NCBI GenBank assembly: GCA_017470345.1
Contig: JAFUEP010000022.1
Location: 1-60,787, forward strand
From: Prevotella sp.
Lineage (GTDB): Bacteria > Bacteroidota > Bacteroidia > Bacteroidales > Bacteroidaceae
Direction: 5' to 3'
Length of the DNA stretch: 60,787 nucleotides
Part shown: piece by piece, positions 32,176-39,984 of the stretch
Layout: each line of letters opens with the position of its first letter
Position numbering within the stretch: the first letter of the stretch is position 1
Notes under the pieces: generated by a model
Seen by the model: only the letters and a program-made list of their open reading frames with translations
Told to the model about the DNA's origin: nothing
Databases searched by the model: none
Translations under genes and position numbers: made by a program

Positions 32176-33775
32176 ATTTGACGATTTTTTTCCCCTTCGT
32201 GACGTAGAGGCCTCGGGGCAGGGTGTCGAGGGCGGAGCCGACGGCGCGGCCGTTGAGTTGATAATAAGTGCTTGCTGCCGATGTGGCAGCGCGGGGGGCG
32301 CTGACGGCGGCTGCGGCCTGGGCCTGACGCTGATGCCAGACGGCGAGCATGGCGAGCTCGGCGGCGAAGGCCATCTGATGGAAGCCCTTAGTCACGTCGG
32401 GGTTGCCCGTGGAGACGTCCCATCCCTCGAGGAGGTTGATGGGGAGCATCGAGGCGCGGTTGAAATGGTCGTAGGCATAGTCGAGGTTCTGCTGGAACGA
32501 CTCGATAGCGTTCTGGGCGTAGGGCTTGCCGTTGTAGAAGGTCGTGTTGTATGGGCAGGCGTCGACGTAGGCGCGCATGAGGACGTTGTCGAACCACGTG
32601 TTGAAGCCCTCCTCGGCCTTGGGGTCGGTGGGCCACTGGCGGAAGACGACGCCGTCGATGCGCTTGCCCTTGGCGAAGTAGTTGAACGACTTCTGGCTGA
32701 CGGTGTTCAGGTCGGCCTTGTAGATGTCCTCGCCCGTGACGCGCCATAGCTCGGCGGCGCCGGCGAGCATCGTGCCCGTGTTGTAGGTGTAGGCGGTGCC
32801 GGTGGGAGCGCCCGTGTCGACGTGGTCGCGATAGCGGTTGCGGCCCTCGCCGACGTACTTGATCTCGCCCGGGGCGCCGAGCATGTCGTGATAGACGCCG
32901 GCCGACTGGCTGTAGAGCATCTTCTTCTGCCAGGCATAGATCTTGCGGGCGAAGTCGAGGTAGACGTCGGAGTGGCGGCGCATCTCGTTGGTGCGGCTGC
33001 CGTCGGGCAGGATGTAGAAGTAGCGCAGGTTGGCGGGCTCGTCGTCAGTCTTATATATCTCATAGAGCCAGACGAGGGGCTGGATCAGCGGGGCGTTGGA
33101 GCAGGCGTGCTTGGAGTTATAACCAGGGCCCCAGGTGATGCCGCCATACTCCTGACCGTTGGGGTCGAGGCAGCAGTCCCAGCCGTCAATGCAGTAGTTG
33201 ACCAGCAGCTCGGCCTTCGTCAGGTAGGCATCGTCGCCCGTCAGTCGGTAAGCGCGGACGAGCTCGCGGCAGAGCCACATCTGGTCGTCGTAGACGTTCT
33301 CGATGCCCGTGACGGCGGCCGTGCCGCGGGTGTCGCTGCGATGGACGCCGTAGATGCTCCATGAGCGTATCTGGGCATAGGAGTAGAGGGTGTAGGTGCC
33401 GCGATAGTAGTCGAGGCAGTCGTAGAGCTGACGGAGGCGGACGACGTAGCGGTCGCGGGTCGCGGCGTAGAGCTCGGGGGCGTCGTCCTTGAGGGCGTCG
33501 AGGGCCTCGAGGACGGAGCAGTGGGCCTCGATGGCGGCGGTGTAGGGCCAGACGTCGGCGGTGCCGGCGCCCTGCTGCGTCTGGGTGTTGTAGGTGTCGT
33601 ACATGCGGAGGGTGCTGGCGCTGCCGGTGAAGGCGTGCTGCATGGTGGCGTCGACGAGGTCGATGGCGCGGCGGAGGTCCTGGAGGGCGGCCTCGGAGGG
33701 GACTGCGGCGGCGGATGTTGCGGCAATGCCGCAACACACCAGACAGGAAAGGAGGGCGGAAAGGAGGTGATTCAT
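32174..33775 (-). CDS. GH76 endo-alpha-1,6-mannanase, secreted
   Basis: 533 residues. The N-terminus MNHLLSALLSCLVCCGIAATSAAA is a signal peptide encoded partly by a palindromic repeat shared with three other PUL genes. It is unclear whether signal peptidase I or II processes it. The (alpha/alpha)6 catalytic domain carries the GH76 Asp-Asp pair at 163-164 (ENVYDDQMWLCRELVRAY), plus ITWGPGYNSKHACSNAPLIQPL and AYTYNTGTMLAGAAELWRVTG. The family hydrolyses the alpha-1,6-mannose backbone of fungal and mycobacterial mannans with retention. The C-terminus (YYQLNGRAVGS...RGLYVTKGKKIVK) resembles a type IX sorting tail. It lies 75 nt downstream of the other GH76 gene and is probably co-transcribed. 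Confidence 0.9.
   Translation of the reverse strand: MNHLLSALLSCLVCCGIAATSAAAVPSEAALQDLRRAIDLVDATMQHAFTGSASTLRMYDTYNTQTQQGAGTADVWPYTAAIEAHCSVLEALDALKDDAPELYAATRDRYVVRLRQLYDCLDYYRGTYTLYSYAQIRSWSIYGVHRSDTRGTAAVTGIENVYDDQMWLCRELVRAYRLTGDDAYLTKAELLVNYCIDGWDCCLDPNGQEYGGITWGPGYNSKHACSNAPLIQPLVWLYEIYKTDDEPANLRYFYILPDGSRTNEMRRHSDVYLDFARKIYAWQKKMLYSQSAGVYHDMLGAPGEIKYVGEGRNRYRDHVDTGAPTGTAYTYNTGTMLAGAAELWRVTGEDIYKADLNTVSQKSFNYFAKGKRIDGVVFRQWPTDPKAEEGFNTWFDNVLMRAYVDACPYNTTFYNGKPYAQNAIESFQQNLDYAYDHFNRASMLPINLLEGWDVSTGNPDVTKGFHQMAFAAELAMLAVWHQRQAQAAAAVSAPRAATSAASTYYQLNGRAVGSALDTLPRGLYVTKGKKIVK
33717..33737 (-). repeat. Signal-peptide palindrome, copy a (GH76)
   Basis: Arms TGTTGCGGCA and TGCCGCAACA are perfect complements around one central base, encoding CCGIAAT of the signal peptide, about 38 nt inside the gene. 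The surrounding 40 bp (33714-33753) are identical to 36041-36080 in the next gene. Confidence 0.85.
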
Positions 33776-33783
33776 ATTCTTTT

Positions 33784-33862
33784 CTTTTTTTTCGTTATTT
33801 CGTTATTTCGATATTTCGTTATATCGTTATTTCGTTATTTCGGGATTGGGTTATTTCGTGAT
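33784..33862. repeat. TTATTTCG tandem repeat at the end of the second GH76 gene
   Basis: About eight degenerate copies of CGTTATTTCG/CGATATTTCG occupy the spacer and run into the coding end, so the last residues of the upstream protein (NNITK) are repeat-encoded. Confidence 0.7.
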
Positions 33863-36172
33863 GTTGTTATGGCGGGGATTGTTTTGGAATTTCTTGCCGT
33901 TCTGGATGAGGAGGGGGGCGGTACGGCTGGGGCGGGCGAGCAGGTCGTAGGTGCGCGGGGCGGAGGGCAGGGCGGCGCGGGGCGCGGTGATGGCGGTCGG
34001 GGCGGGGCCGTAGAGCTTGAAGGAGCCGAGCATGACGTCGGGGGAGTCCTGCGTCTCGGTGATGTTGAGGCGATAGTAGCGGAAGGGGCGGCCGATGCTG
34101 TCGTTCCTGAGGCCGTAGTCGTCGTCGAGGATGCCCGACTGGCGCAGGAGGCAGACGGCCTCGAAGAGCATCATGCCGGTCTGCTGGCGCGACGTGTCGT
34201 GGGTGACGTCGGCGTCGGGATACTGCTGGTTCCAGTAGGGGTTGATGATGAACTCGGGCTTCAGGATGGCGGCGAGGGCGGCGGAGCGGGCCTGCTCGAG
34301 GAGCCACTTGGCATAGCGGAACTGACGGTCGGGGTCGAGATGGCCGGAGATGATCCACTGGGTGAGGTAGCGGACGAAGATGCCCTTGAACATGCCGCCG
34401 TCGTCCTGGTTGTAGTTCTGGCGCTCATTCATGATGCCGTGGGGCGAATACCACTTGCCGAACATGAGGAGATCCATGAGGTCGGTGGCCGTCTGGCGGT
34501 AGACGTCGTCGCCCGTGATCTTGTAGAGCTCGAGGAGCCCGCCGACCCAGGTGCCCTGGTTGTAGGAGAAGGTGACCTCGTGGTCCTCGTTGGTGGCATT
34601 GTCCTTGACGACGCCGTCGGGGAACCGGTTGTGGTCGCGCATGTATTCGTAGATGCGCAGGGCCCAGTCGAGATACTTCTGCTCCTGGGTCTCCTGATAG
34701 AGTCGGGCGGCGAGGATCATGGCTGGGGCGTTGGAGCAGGAGGTCTTGTAGCGGCCGTCGCCCGTCTTGTTCTTGTTCCAGTGGATGCCGCCGCCGTCGA
34801 CGTCGCTCCATCCGCCGACGATGTCGTTGAAGAGCGTCGTGACCTGGTTGAAGTACTGGCGGTTGAGCGTTGCGTTCATCTTGCAGCCACGTAGCAGGGC
34901 GAGGGCCATCCACTCCATGTCGTCGTAGAAGTGGTTGATGAGCGTGTTGTTGTTGCGGGCGCGGGTGCCGTTGAGCAGCTGGCTGACCTTGGTCAGCTTG
35001 GTGTTCTGCTTGGTGCGGCCATAGAGGTCGAGGTAGTTGTCGACGGCATGGGCTGCCCACCAGTAGCCGCCCCAGTCCTCGTTGACGTTCTTGGGGTCGG
35101 CGGACCAGTCGCAGATCCAGTAGATGCCGCTGGTGCCCTGACGGCGCTCGAGGTTCTGCTCGCAGAAGTCCATCAGGCGGTCGGCCACGTCGGCATAGTC
35201 GACGTGGGCGCCAGGCCGTCCGAGCTCGTAGCGCTGCTCGTAGAGGTCGACGGCCATCGAGGCGGCGTTGTGCTGGAGGTCGAGGGTCGTCCAGTGCTCG
35301 CCGTCGTTCGAGGCCAGTAGCTCCCAGCACGAGGGTCGGCGGTCGCGGTAGGCGCTGGTGGTGAGGCCGACGGCGTAGGCGCTGATGGGCGTCGGCTCGT
35401 CGAACTCATACTGCACCCAGGCGTTCTTCAGTCCGTTGTAGCGCGTCTCGCCGTTGAAGTTGTCGATCTGCTCGCGGTCGGCGCTGGGGATCTCGGTCAT
35501 GGTCGTGGCGACGTTGTCGATGAGGTTCATGGCGTTGCGCACCTTGGCGGCGCCGGTGAGGATGCCGCGCTCGGCGGTGGCCAGGTTGTCGTCGTCGGCA
35601 GCGGGATAGCCGAGGAGCTGGATGTCGCTGATGCGGAGCTGGGTGGCGCCGTTGTTGGCTTTGAAGGCGAGACGGAAGTGGGTGAAGCCGCCGCTGGGGC
35701 CGCCGTTGAACTGGCGTTCGCGCTGGCGGGCGGTGAACGAGACGTTGTAGGTGCGGACGCTGCGCCACGTCTGGCCGTCGTCGGAGACCTGCAGGAGCAG
35801 CTGCTTGAGGTCGCACTGGGCGTCGTCGGAGGAGACGACGGTGAAGCCCTTGAGGACATAGGGGCGTGGGGCGTGGAGGATGACCTCCTCCTGGCCGGTG
35901 AAGCTGGGGATGGAGAAGACGGTGAGGTCGTTCTTGTCGAAGAGGGGGGCGAGGTCGGCTTCGAAGCCGACGGCCTCGGCGGTGCAGACGTCGGCGATGC
36001 TCCAGTCGGTGAGGGCTTTCTGGGCGAGGATGGGGGAGGGGGATGTTGCGGCAATGCCGCAACACACCAGACAGGAAAGGCGGCGGAGGGCCTGAGCCAA
36101 GGGGCGGCGGGCTTGGGCCAGGGGGCTGAGGGCTGAGGCCCAGAGGGGGCGGCGGGGGGTGGGGATGGTCAT
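33851..36172 (-). CDS. GH76 endo-alpha-1,6-mannanase with two N-terminal discoidin-like domains
   Basis: 773 residues. The start at 36172 overlaps the GH92 stop by 4 nt (ATGA), implying translational coupling. The leader is odd: Arg/Ala/Leu repeats (PLAQARRPLAQALRR) precede the repeat-encoded hydrophobic SCLVCCGIAATS. Residues ~52-190 and ~200-310 look like F5/8-type carbohydrate-binding modules (FTHFRLAFKANNGATQLRISDIQLLGY; WVQYEFDEPTPISAYAVGLTT). The GH76 domain follows, with the catalytic Asp-Asp pair at 417-418 (INHFYDDMEWMALALLRG) and GGGIHWNKNKTGDGRYKTSCSNAP as a landmark. The C-terminus (TYDLLARPS...LLIQNGKKF) is a degraded sorting-like tail with a repeat-derived end. Likely a surface or secreted mannanase that binds the polymer. 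Confidence 0.9.
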   Translation of the reverse strand: MTIPTPRRPLWASALSPLAQARRPLAQALRRLSCLVCCGIAATSPSPILAQKALTDWSIADVCTAEAVGFEADLAPLFDKNDLTVFSIPSFTGQEEVILHAPRPYVLKGFTVVSSDDAQCDLKQLLLQVSDDGQTWRSVRTYNVSFTARQRERQFNGGPSGGFTHFRLAFKANNGATQLRISDIQLLGYPAADDDNLATAERGILTGAAKVRNAMNLIDNVATTMTEIPSADREQIDNFNGETRYNGLKNAWVQYEFDEPTPISAYAVGLTTSAYRDRRPSCWELLASNDGEHWTTLDLQHNAASMAVDLYEQRYELGRPGAHVDYADVADRLMDFCEQNLERRQGTSGIYWICDWSADPKNVNEDWGGYWWAAHAVDNYLDLYGRTKQNTKLTKVSQLLNGTRARNNNTLINHFYDDMEWMALALLRGCKMNATLNRQYFNQVTTLFNDIVGGWSDVDGGGIHWNKNKTGDGRYKTSCSNAPAMILAARLYQETQEQKYLDWALRIYEYMRDHNRFPDGVVKDNATNEDHEVTFSYNQGTWVGGLLELYKITGDDVYRQTATDLMDLLMFGKWYSPHGIMNERQNYNQDDGGMFKGIFVRYLTQWIISGHLDPDRQFRYAKWLLEQARSAALAAILKPEFIINPYWNQQYPDADVTHDTSRQQTGMMLFEAVCLLRQSGILDDDYGLRNDSIGRPFRYYRLNITETQDSPDVMLGSFKLYGPAPTAITAPRAALPSAPRTYDLLARPSRTAPLLIQNGKKFQNNPRHNNITK
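36044..36064 (-). repeat. Signal-peptide palindrome, copy b (GH76)
   Basis: It has the same TGTTGCGGCA/TGCCGCAACA arms as copy a, within a 40-bp identical block (36041-36080). It lies about 108 nt inside this gene because the leader is unusually long. Confidence 0.85.
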
Positions 36173-38664
36173 TTCTTTTCTAATTCAAGGGTGAAGGAAT
36201 AGGGGGCGGCGGCGGGGTGAGTGCCGCGGGTGAGGTTGGGCGTGGGCTGCATCTGGAAGTGGATGCGGGCGCCGCGGATGAGGTCGGCGTGGTTGAGGTA
36301 GTTGCGGTCGTAGGGCTGGCCGTCGAGGGTCATGGCGCCGATGTAGGGGGGAAGGGCCGCAGGAGATGCGGCGGCGGCGTCGGCCTCGATGGTGATGTCG
36401 CGGCCGTTGGGGAGATGGACGACGGCGCGGGGGAAGCGGGGGGTGCCGATGGCATACTGGCCGGAGCCGGGACAGACGGGATAGAAGCCGAGGGCGGAGA
36501 AGACATACCAGGCTGAGGTCTGGCCGTTGTCCTCGTCGCCGCAGTAGCCGTCGGGGTTGGCGTTGTAGAAGCGGTCCATGACCTCACGGATGCGCTGCTG
36601 TGCCTTCCATGGCTGTAGGGCCCAGTCGTAGAGGTAGATCATGTGCTGGATGGGCTGGTTGCCGTGGGCGTAGTTGCCCATGTTCATGATCTGCATCTCG
36701 CGGATCTCGTGGATGACGGCGCCGTAGTAGCTCTCGTCGAAGAGTGGGGGGACGTTGAAGACGGAGTCGAGCATCTGGGTGAAGACGTCGCGGCCGCCCA
36801 TGAGGCGGATGAGGCCTTCGGGGTCGTGGAAGACGGACCAGGTGTAGTGCCAGGCGTTGCCCTCGGTGAAGGCGTCGCCCCACTTCAGTGGCGAGAAGGG
36901 TGCCTGGAAGGATCCGTCGGCGTTGCGGCCGCGCATGAGGCGGGTCTCGGGGTCGAAGACGTTGCGATAGTTGAGGGCGTGCTCGCGGAAGGGCTTGAGC
37001 TCCTTCTTCGACTTGCCGAGGGCCTGTCCGAGCTTGTAGATGCACCAGTCGTCGTAGGCATACTCGAGGGTGCGTGCGACGTTCTCGTTGATGCCGACGT
37101 TATAGGGGACGTAGCCGAGGCGGTTGTAGTATTCCCAGCCGAGGCGGCCGGTGGAGGGGACGTCGGGGTGGACGGCGTTGGCGCCGTGGACGACGGCCTG
37201 CCAGAGGGTAGAAGCCAGAGCCCCCCCTACGGCCCCCGAGGGGGCTTCTATAGTTTTGTTGTTAAGGGAAGAGGATATAGTAGCCCCCTCGGGGGCAGAA
37301 TGGGGGGCTTGTAGGCTGAGCTTCAGCCAGGCGTCGGCGACGACGGAGGCGGAGTTGTTGCCGACCATGCAGCCGCGATGGCCGGGGCTGGCCCATTCGG
37401 GGAGGAATCCGCTCTCGAGGTAGCAGTTGACGAGACCCTCCTGCATCTTGACGGCCATCTCGGGATAGACGAGGTTGAGGAGGGGGAAGAGGCAGCGGAA
37501 GGTGTCCCAGAAGCCGGTGTCGGTGAAGTAGTAGCCGGAGCGGATGTCGCCGGTGTGGGGGCTATAGTGGACGGGCTTACCCTCGTCGTCGATTTCATAG
37601 AAGGCGCGGGGGAAGAGGACGGAGCGGTAGAGGCAGGAGTAGAAGGTCTGCAAGTGAGAAGTGAGAGGTGAGAAGTGGGAAGTGTTCTCACTTAGTTCGA
37701 TGCGGCCGAGGACGTCGTTCCATCGCTGGCGGCCGTCGGCGCAGACCTGCTCGAAGGAGCGGGGGCCGAGCTCCTGGAGGTTGCGGAGGGCCTGCTCGGG
37801 GCTGATGAAGGACGAGGCGACGCGGAGCGTGACCTGCTCGCCGCGACGGGTGGACATGGTGACGACGGCGCCCTGTCGGCCCTGGTCGTCGACGTGCTGG
37901 GCGAGGGTGAAGGGGTGGTCGATCTCAATGACGAAATAGTTGCGGAAGTTCTGGGGTACGCCGCCGCTGTTCTTGACGGTGTAGCCGGTGATGCGGCGGC
38001 GCTGGGGGTCGACGGTGACGCTGGATCCGCCGTCGAAGGCATCGACGACGATGTTGGCCTGCGCGGTCTCGGGGTAGGTGAAGCGGAGGATGGCGGCGCG
38101 CTCGGTGGGGGCGAGTTCGGCGGTGACGTCCCAGTCGGCGAGGTAGACGCTGTAGTAGTAGGGTTTGGCCACCTCGGCCTTATGTGAGAACCATGAGGCG
38201 CGGTCGTCCTCGGCGAAGCGGGGGTCGCCGGTGGTGGGCATGATGGCGAACTGGCCGTAGTCGTTGATCCAGGGTGAGGGCTGGTGGGTCTGCTTGAGGC
38301 CGCGGATCTTGTCCTCGGTGTAGACGTATTGCCAGCCGTCGCCCATGCGGCCGGTCTGGGGGGTCCAGAAGTTCATGCCCCAGGGGAGGGCGACGGCGGG
38401 GTAGGTGTTGCCGGTGGAGAGGGAGTGCTTCGAGAGGGTGCCGACGAGGGTGGAGACATAGTCGACGGGGGAGGGGGAGGCGGGGGAGACGGGGATGTCG
38501 ACGGCTGAACCGTCGACCACACTGGGGAGCACGGAGGCGGGGAGGGCGGCGGGAAGGGCGGCGGAGGCGGGGAGGGCCGCGGGAGAAGCGGCCGCGGCGG
38601 GGAAGGCCGAGGGAAGGGCAGCGGGGAGGAGGAGGGAGAGGAGGGAGAGGAGGGGCTTTTTCAT
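36169..38664 (-). CDS. GH92 exo-alpha-mannosidase with in-frame palindromic insertions
   Basis: 831 residues, longer than the other GH92 here. After a signal-like start (MKKPLLSLLSLLLPAALPS) comes an Ala/Pro-rich low-complexity stretch of about 35 residues. The GH92 landmarks then run normally: YVSTLVGTLSKHSLSTGNTYPAVALPWGMNFW, DTFRCLFPLLNLVYPEM, FTEGNAWHYTWSVFHDPEGL, YAHGNQPIQHMIYLYDW and CGDEDNGQTSAWYVFSALGFYPVCPG. Two segments are foreign to the family: about APHSAPEGATISSSLNN through GGALAS (DNA 37219-37309) and NTSHFSPLTSHL (DNA 37652-37693). Both are encoded by inverted repeats and keep the frame. It heads the GH92-GH76-GH76 gene group and probably releases mannose from side chains. Confidence 0.88.
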   Translation of the reverse strand: MKKPLLSLLSLLLPAALPSAFPAAAASPAALPASAALPAALPASVLPSVVDGSAVDIPVSPASPSPVDYVSTLVGTLSKHSLSTGNTYPAVALPWGMNFWTPQTGRMGDGWQYVYTEDKIRGLKQTHQPSPWINDYGQFAIMPTTGDPRFAEDDRASWFSHKAEVAKPYYYSVYLADWDVTAELAPTERAAILRFTYPETAQANIVVDAFDGGSSVTVDPQRRRITGYTVKNSGGVPQNFRNYFVIEIDHPFTLAQHVDDQGRQGAVVTMSTRRGEQVTLRVASSFISPEQALRNLQELGPRSFEQVCADGRQRWNDVLGRIELSENTSHFSPLTSHLQTFYSCLYRSVLFPRAFYEIDDEGKPVHYSPHTGDIRSGYYFTDTGFWDTFRCLFPLLNLVYPEMAVKMQEGLVNCYLESGFLPEWASPGHRGCMVGNNSASVVADAWLKLSLQAPHSAPEGATISSSLNNKTIEAPSGAVGGALASTLWQAVVHGANAVHPDVPSTGRLGWEYYNRLGYVPYNVGINENVARTLEYAYDDWCIYKLGQALGKSKKELKPFREHALNYRNVFDPETRLMRGRNADGSFQAPFSPLKWGDAFTEGNAWHYTWSVFHDPEGLIRLMGGRDVFTQMLDSVFNVPPLFDESYYGAVIHEIREMQIMNMGNYAHGNQPIQHMIYLYDWALQPWKAQQRIREVMDRFYNANPDGYCGDEDNGQTSAWYVFSALGFYPVCPGSGQYAIGTPRFPRAVVHLPNGRDITIEADAAAASPAALPPYIGAMTLDGQPYDRNYLNHADLIRGARIHFQMQPTPNLTRGTHPAAAPYSFTLELEKK
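37219..37309. repeat. GC-rich inverted repeat inserted in the GH92 coding region
   Basis: Arms at 37219-37246 and 37282-37309 share AGCCCCCC and GCCCCCGAGGGGGCT in inverted orientation, around a 35-nt spacer. Each arm contains its own palindrome CCCCCGAGGGGG. The translated product has no counterpart in GH92 proteins as I know them. Confidence 0.8.
37652..37693. repeat. Second inverted repeat inserted in the same GH92 gene
   Basis: AAGTGAGAA (37652-37660) and TTCTCACTT (37685-37693) are perfect complements. Between them are GTGAGAGGTGAGAAGTG-type direct units, related in style to the AGTGAAAAGTGAAAA repeat at 545-572. Confidence 0.7.
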
Positions 38665-38703
38665 GACTTGGAAATTTATTTACAAGGAGGGCGCTGATGG
38701 AAG

Positions 38704-38785
38704 AAAAGTGCCGCTTTTCGACCCGAGAAGCGGTGCTTTTTGGGTCGAGAAGCGGTGCTTTTTTCGCTGAGAAGCGGCACTTCTT
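38704..38785 (-). repeat. 22-bp-period hairpin array, locus 3
   Basis: AAGCGG hexamers start at 38728, 38750 and 38772, exactly 22 bp apart, with an out-of-sense CCGCTT unit at 38711. On the minus strand the units read like those at 640-722. The array occupies the 206-bp spacer between the DUF4973 gene and GH92 and is followed by a CTGATAATCAG motif (38808-38818), as at locus 2. Confidence 0.8.
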
Positions 38786-38870
38786 TTCTCTTGGTTCTTG
38801 TTCTGTCTGATAATCAGTCGGTTGTGATTTCTTGACAAGAGTTTAGAATATTCTTTACAAAAGAGAGGCG

Positions 38871-39929
38871 TCACCACTGGATGGCCTGGTCCTCGTTCGG
38901 GATCTGGGTGTTGAGCTGACGCTCGAGGGTGAGGATGCCCTTGACGGTGTAGCCCATGGGATAGGTCAGGACGGAGGTGTAGTCGGTGTAGTCGTACTCG
39001 ATGCCCGAGATGATGACGTAGTGGTGGAGGAGGTATGGCTGCACGTCGTCGATCTGCTCGTAGACGCGGAACTGCGCCGTGCCTCGCTGCTGGAAGAGGT
39101 TCTTCTCGGCGTTGTCCGACCATAGCTCGACGGTGCCTTGGTTGCCGTCGGCGGAGGTGGGATGGAAGCGGAAGAAGACCTTATAGTTGCGACGGTCGAC
39201 GCGCGTCTCGTCGATGTTGCCCATGTAGAAGAAGACGGTCTGCTCGTCGACGACGTAGGCGCGGCTGGTCTCCATGCCGGTGGCTCCGTCGGGTGCGCTG
39301 GCGTTGGTGAGGGTGAGCGTCGTGGCGGAGTAGTTGCCCGAGTAGTCGTTGTAGGGATAGACGCGGAGCATGGCCTTGGCGTAGTTCTTGCGGGGGTGGG
39401 GCTGGTAGGCCGCGTCCTGCTTGACCTCGATGGGTAGGACCCACTTCTCGACCATGTCGATGCCGGAGAAGTCGAAGTTGATGCGGAGCAGTCCGACGTC
39501 CTCGCCGCTCTGGATCTGCATGGTCTCGGGATAGGAGGCATAGTCGGACATGTCGCGATAGTAGAGGTCGACGATGTCGGCGCGGTAGGTTGGCGATCCG
39601 AAGCGCTCGTAGTTGAGCGTGGTGAGCGTGTCGCTGTGGCCTACGTGGACGGTGAGGTTGCGGTCGTTGCGGGTGGTTCCGGCAACGATGACAGGCAGGT
39701 CGTAGCTGGATCGTCCCTCGGCGCCGTACATGAGCGAGCCGTCGTCGTTGTGGCGCGAGTAGGGGACGTAGACGGCCGTGACGCCATTGTCGTTGAGGGG
39801 GGCCTTGAAGCTGATGTACTTCTCGTACTGCTCGTCCTTCCACTCGTCGTTGCAGGAGGTTGTTGCTGCGGCAATGCCGCAGCACACCAGACAGGAGGTC
39901 AGCAGTTTGGCTATATTCATCTTTTTCAT
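38871..39929 (-). CDS. DUF4973-type surface lipoprotein (SusE-position)
   Basis: 352 residues. Lipoprotein signal with Cys26 (ATTSCNDEWKDEQYEKYISFKAPLN) preceded by the repeat-encoded SCLVCCGIAA. The body (ISFKAPLNDNGVTAVYVPYSRHNDDGSLMY, then SYDLPVIVAGTTRNDRNLTVHV, LNYERFGSPTYRADIVDLYYRDMSDYASYPETMQIQSGE, MVEKWVLPIEVKQD) is what I know as the DUF4973 family of PUL lipoproteins. The C-terminal half may be a DUF4361-like binding domain. It directly follows SusD (55 nt), the usual position of surface glycan-binding proteins. It likely binds the mannan or its oligosaccharides outside the cell. Confidence 0.8.
   Translation of the reverse strand: MKKMNIAKLLTSCLVCCGIAAATTSCNDEWKDEQYEKYISFKAPLNDNGVTAVYVPYSRHNDDGSLMYGAEGRSSYDLPVIVAGTTRNDRNLTVHVGHSDTLTTLNYERFGSPTYRADIVDLYYRDMSDYASYPETMQIQSGEDVGLLRINFDFSGIDMVEKWVLPIEVKQDAAYQPHPRKNYAKAMLRVYPYNDYSGNYSATTLTLTNASAPDGATGMETSRAYVVDEQTVFFYMGNIDETRVDRRNYKVFFRFHPTSADGNQGTVELWSDNAEKNLFQQRGTAQFRVYEQIDDVQPYLLHHYVIISGIEYDYTDYTSVLTYPMGYTVKGILTLERQLNTQIPNEDQAIQW
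39864..39884 (-). repeat. Signal-peptide palindrome, copy c (DUF4973 lipoprotein)
   Basis: Arms TGCTGCGGCA and TGCCGCAGCA are perfect complements. Compared with copies a and b, one position in each arm is changed so that pairing is kept (T-A becomes C-G), while the protein changes Ala-Thr to Ala-Ala. A 28-nt block (39865-39892) is identical to 42137-42164. Confidence 0.85.
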
Positions 39930-39984
39930 TGCTATTGGTCTTTATGGGTTGTTTCTAATCGTTCTCCCTGTCGGGGGGAGGCTC

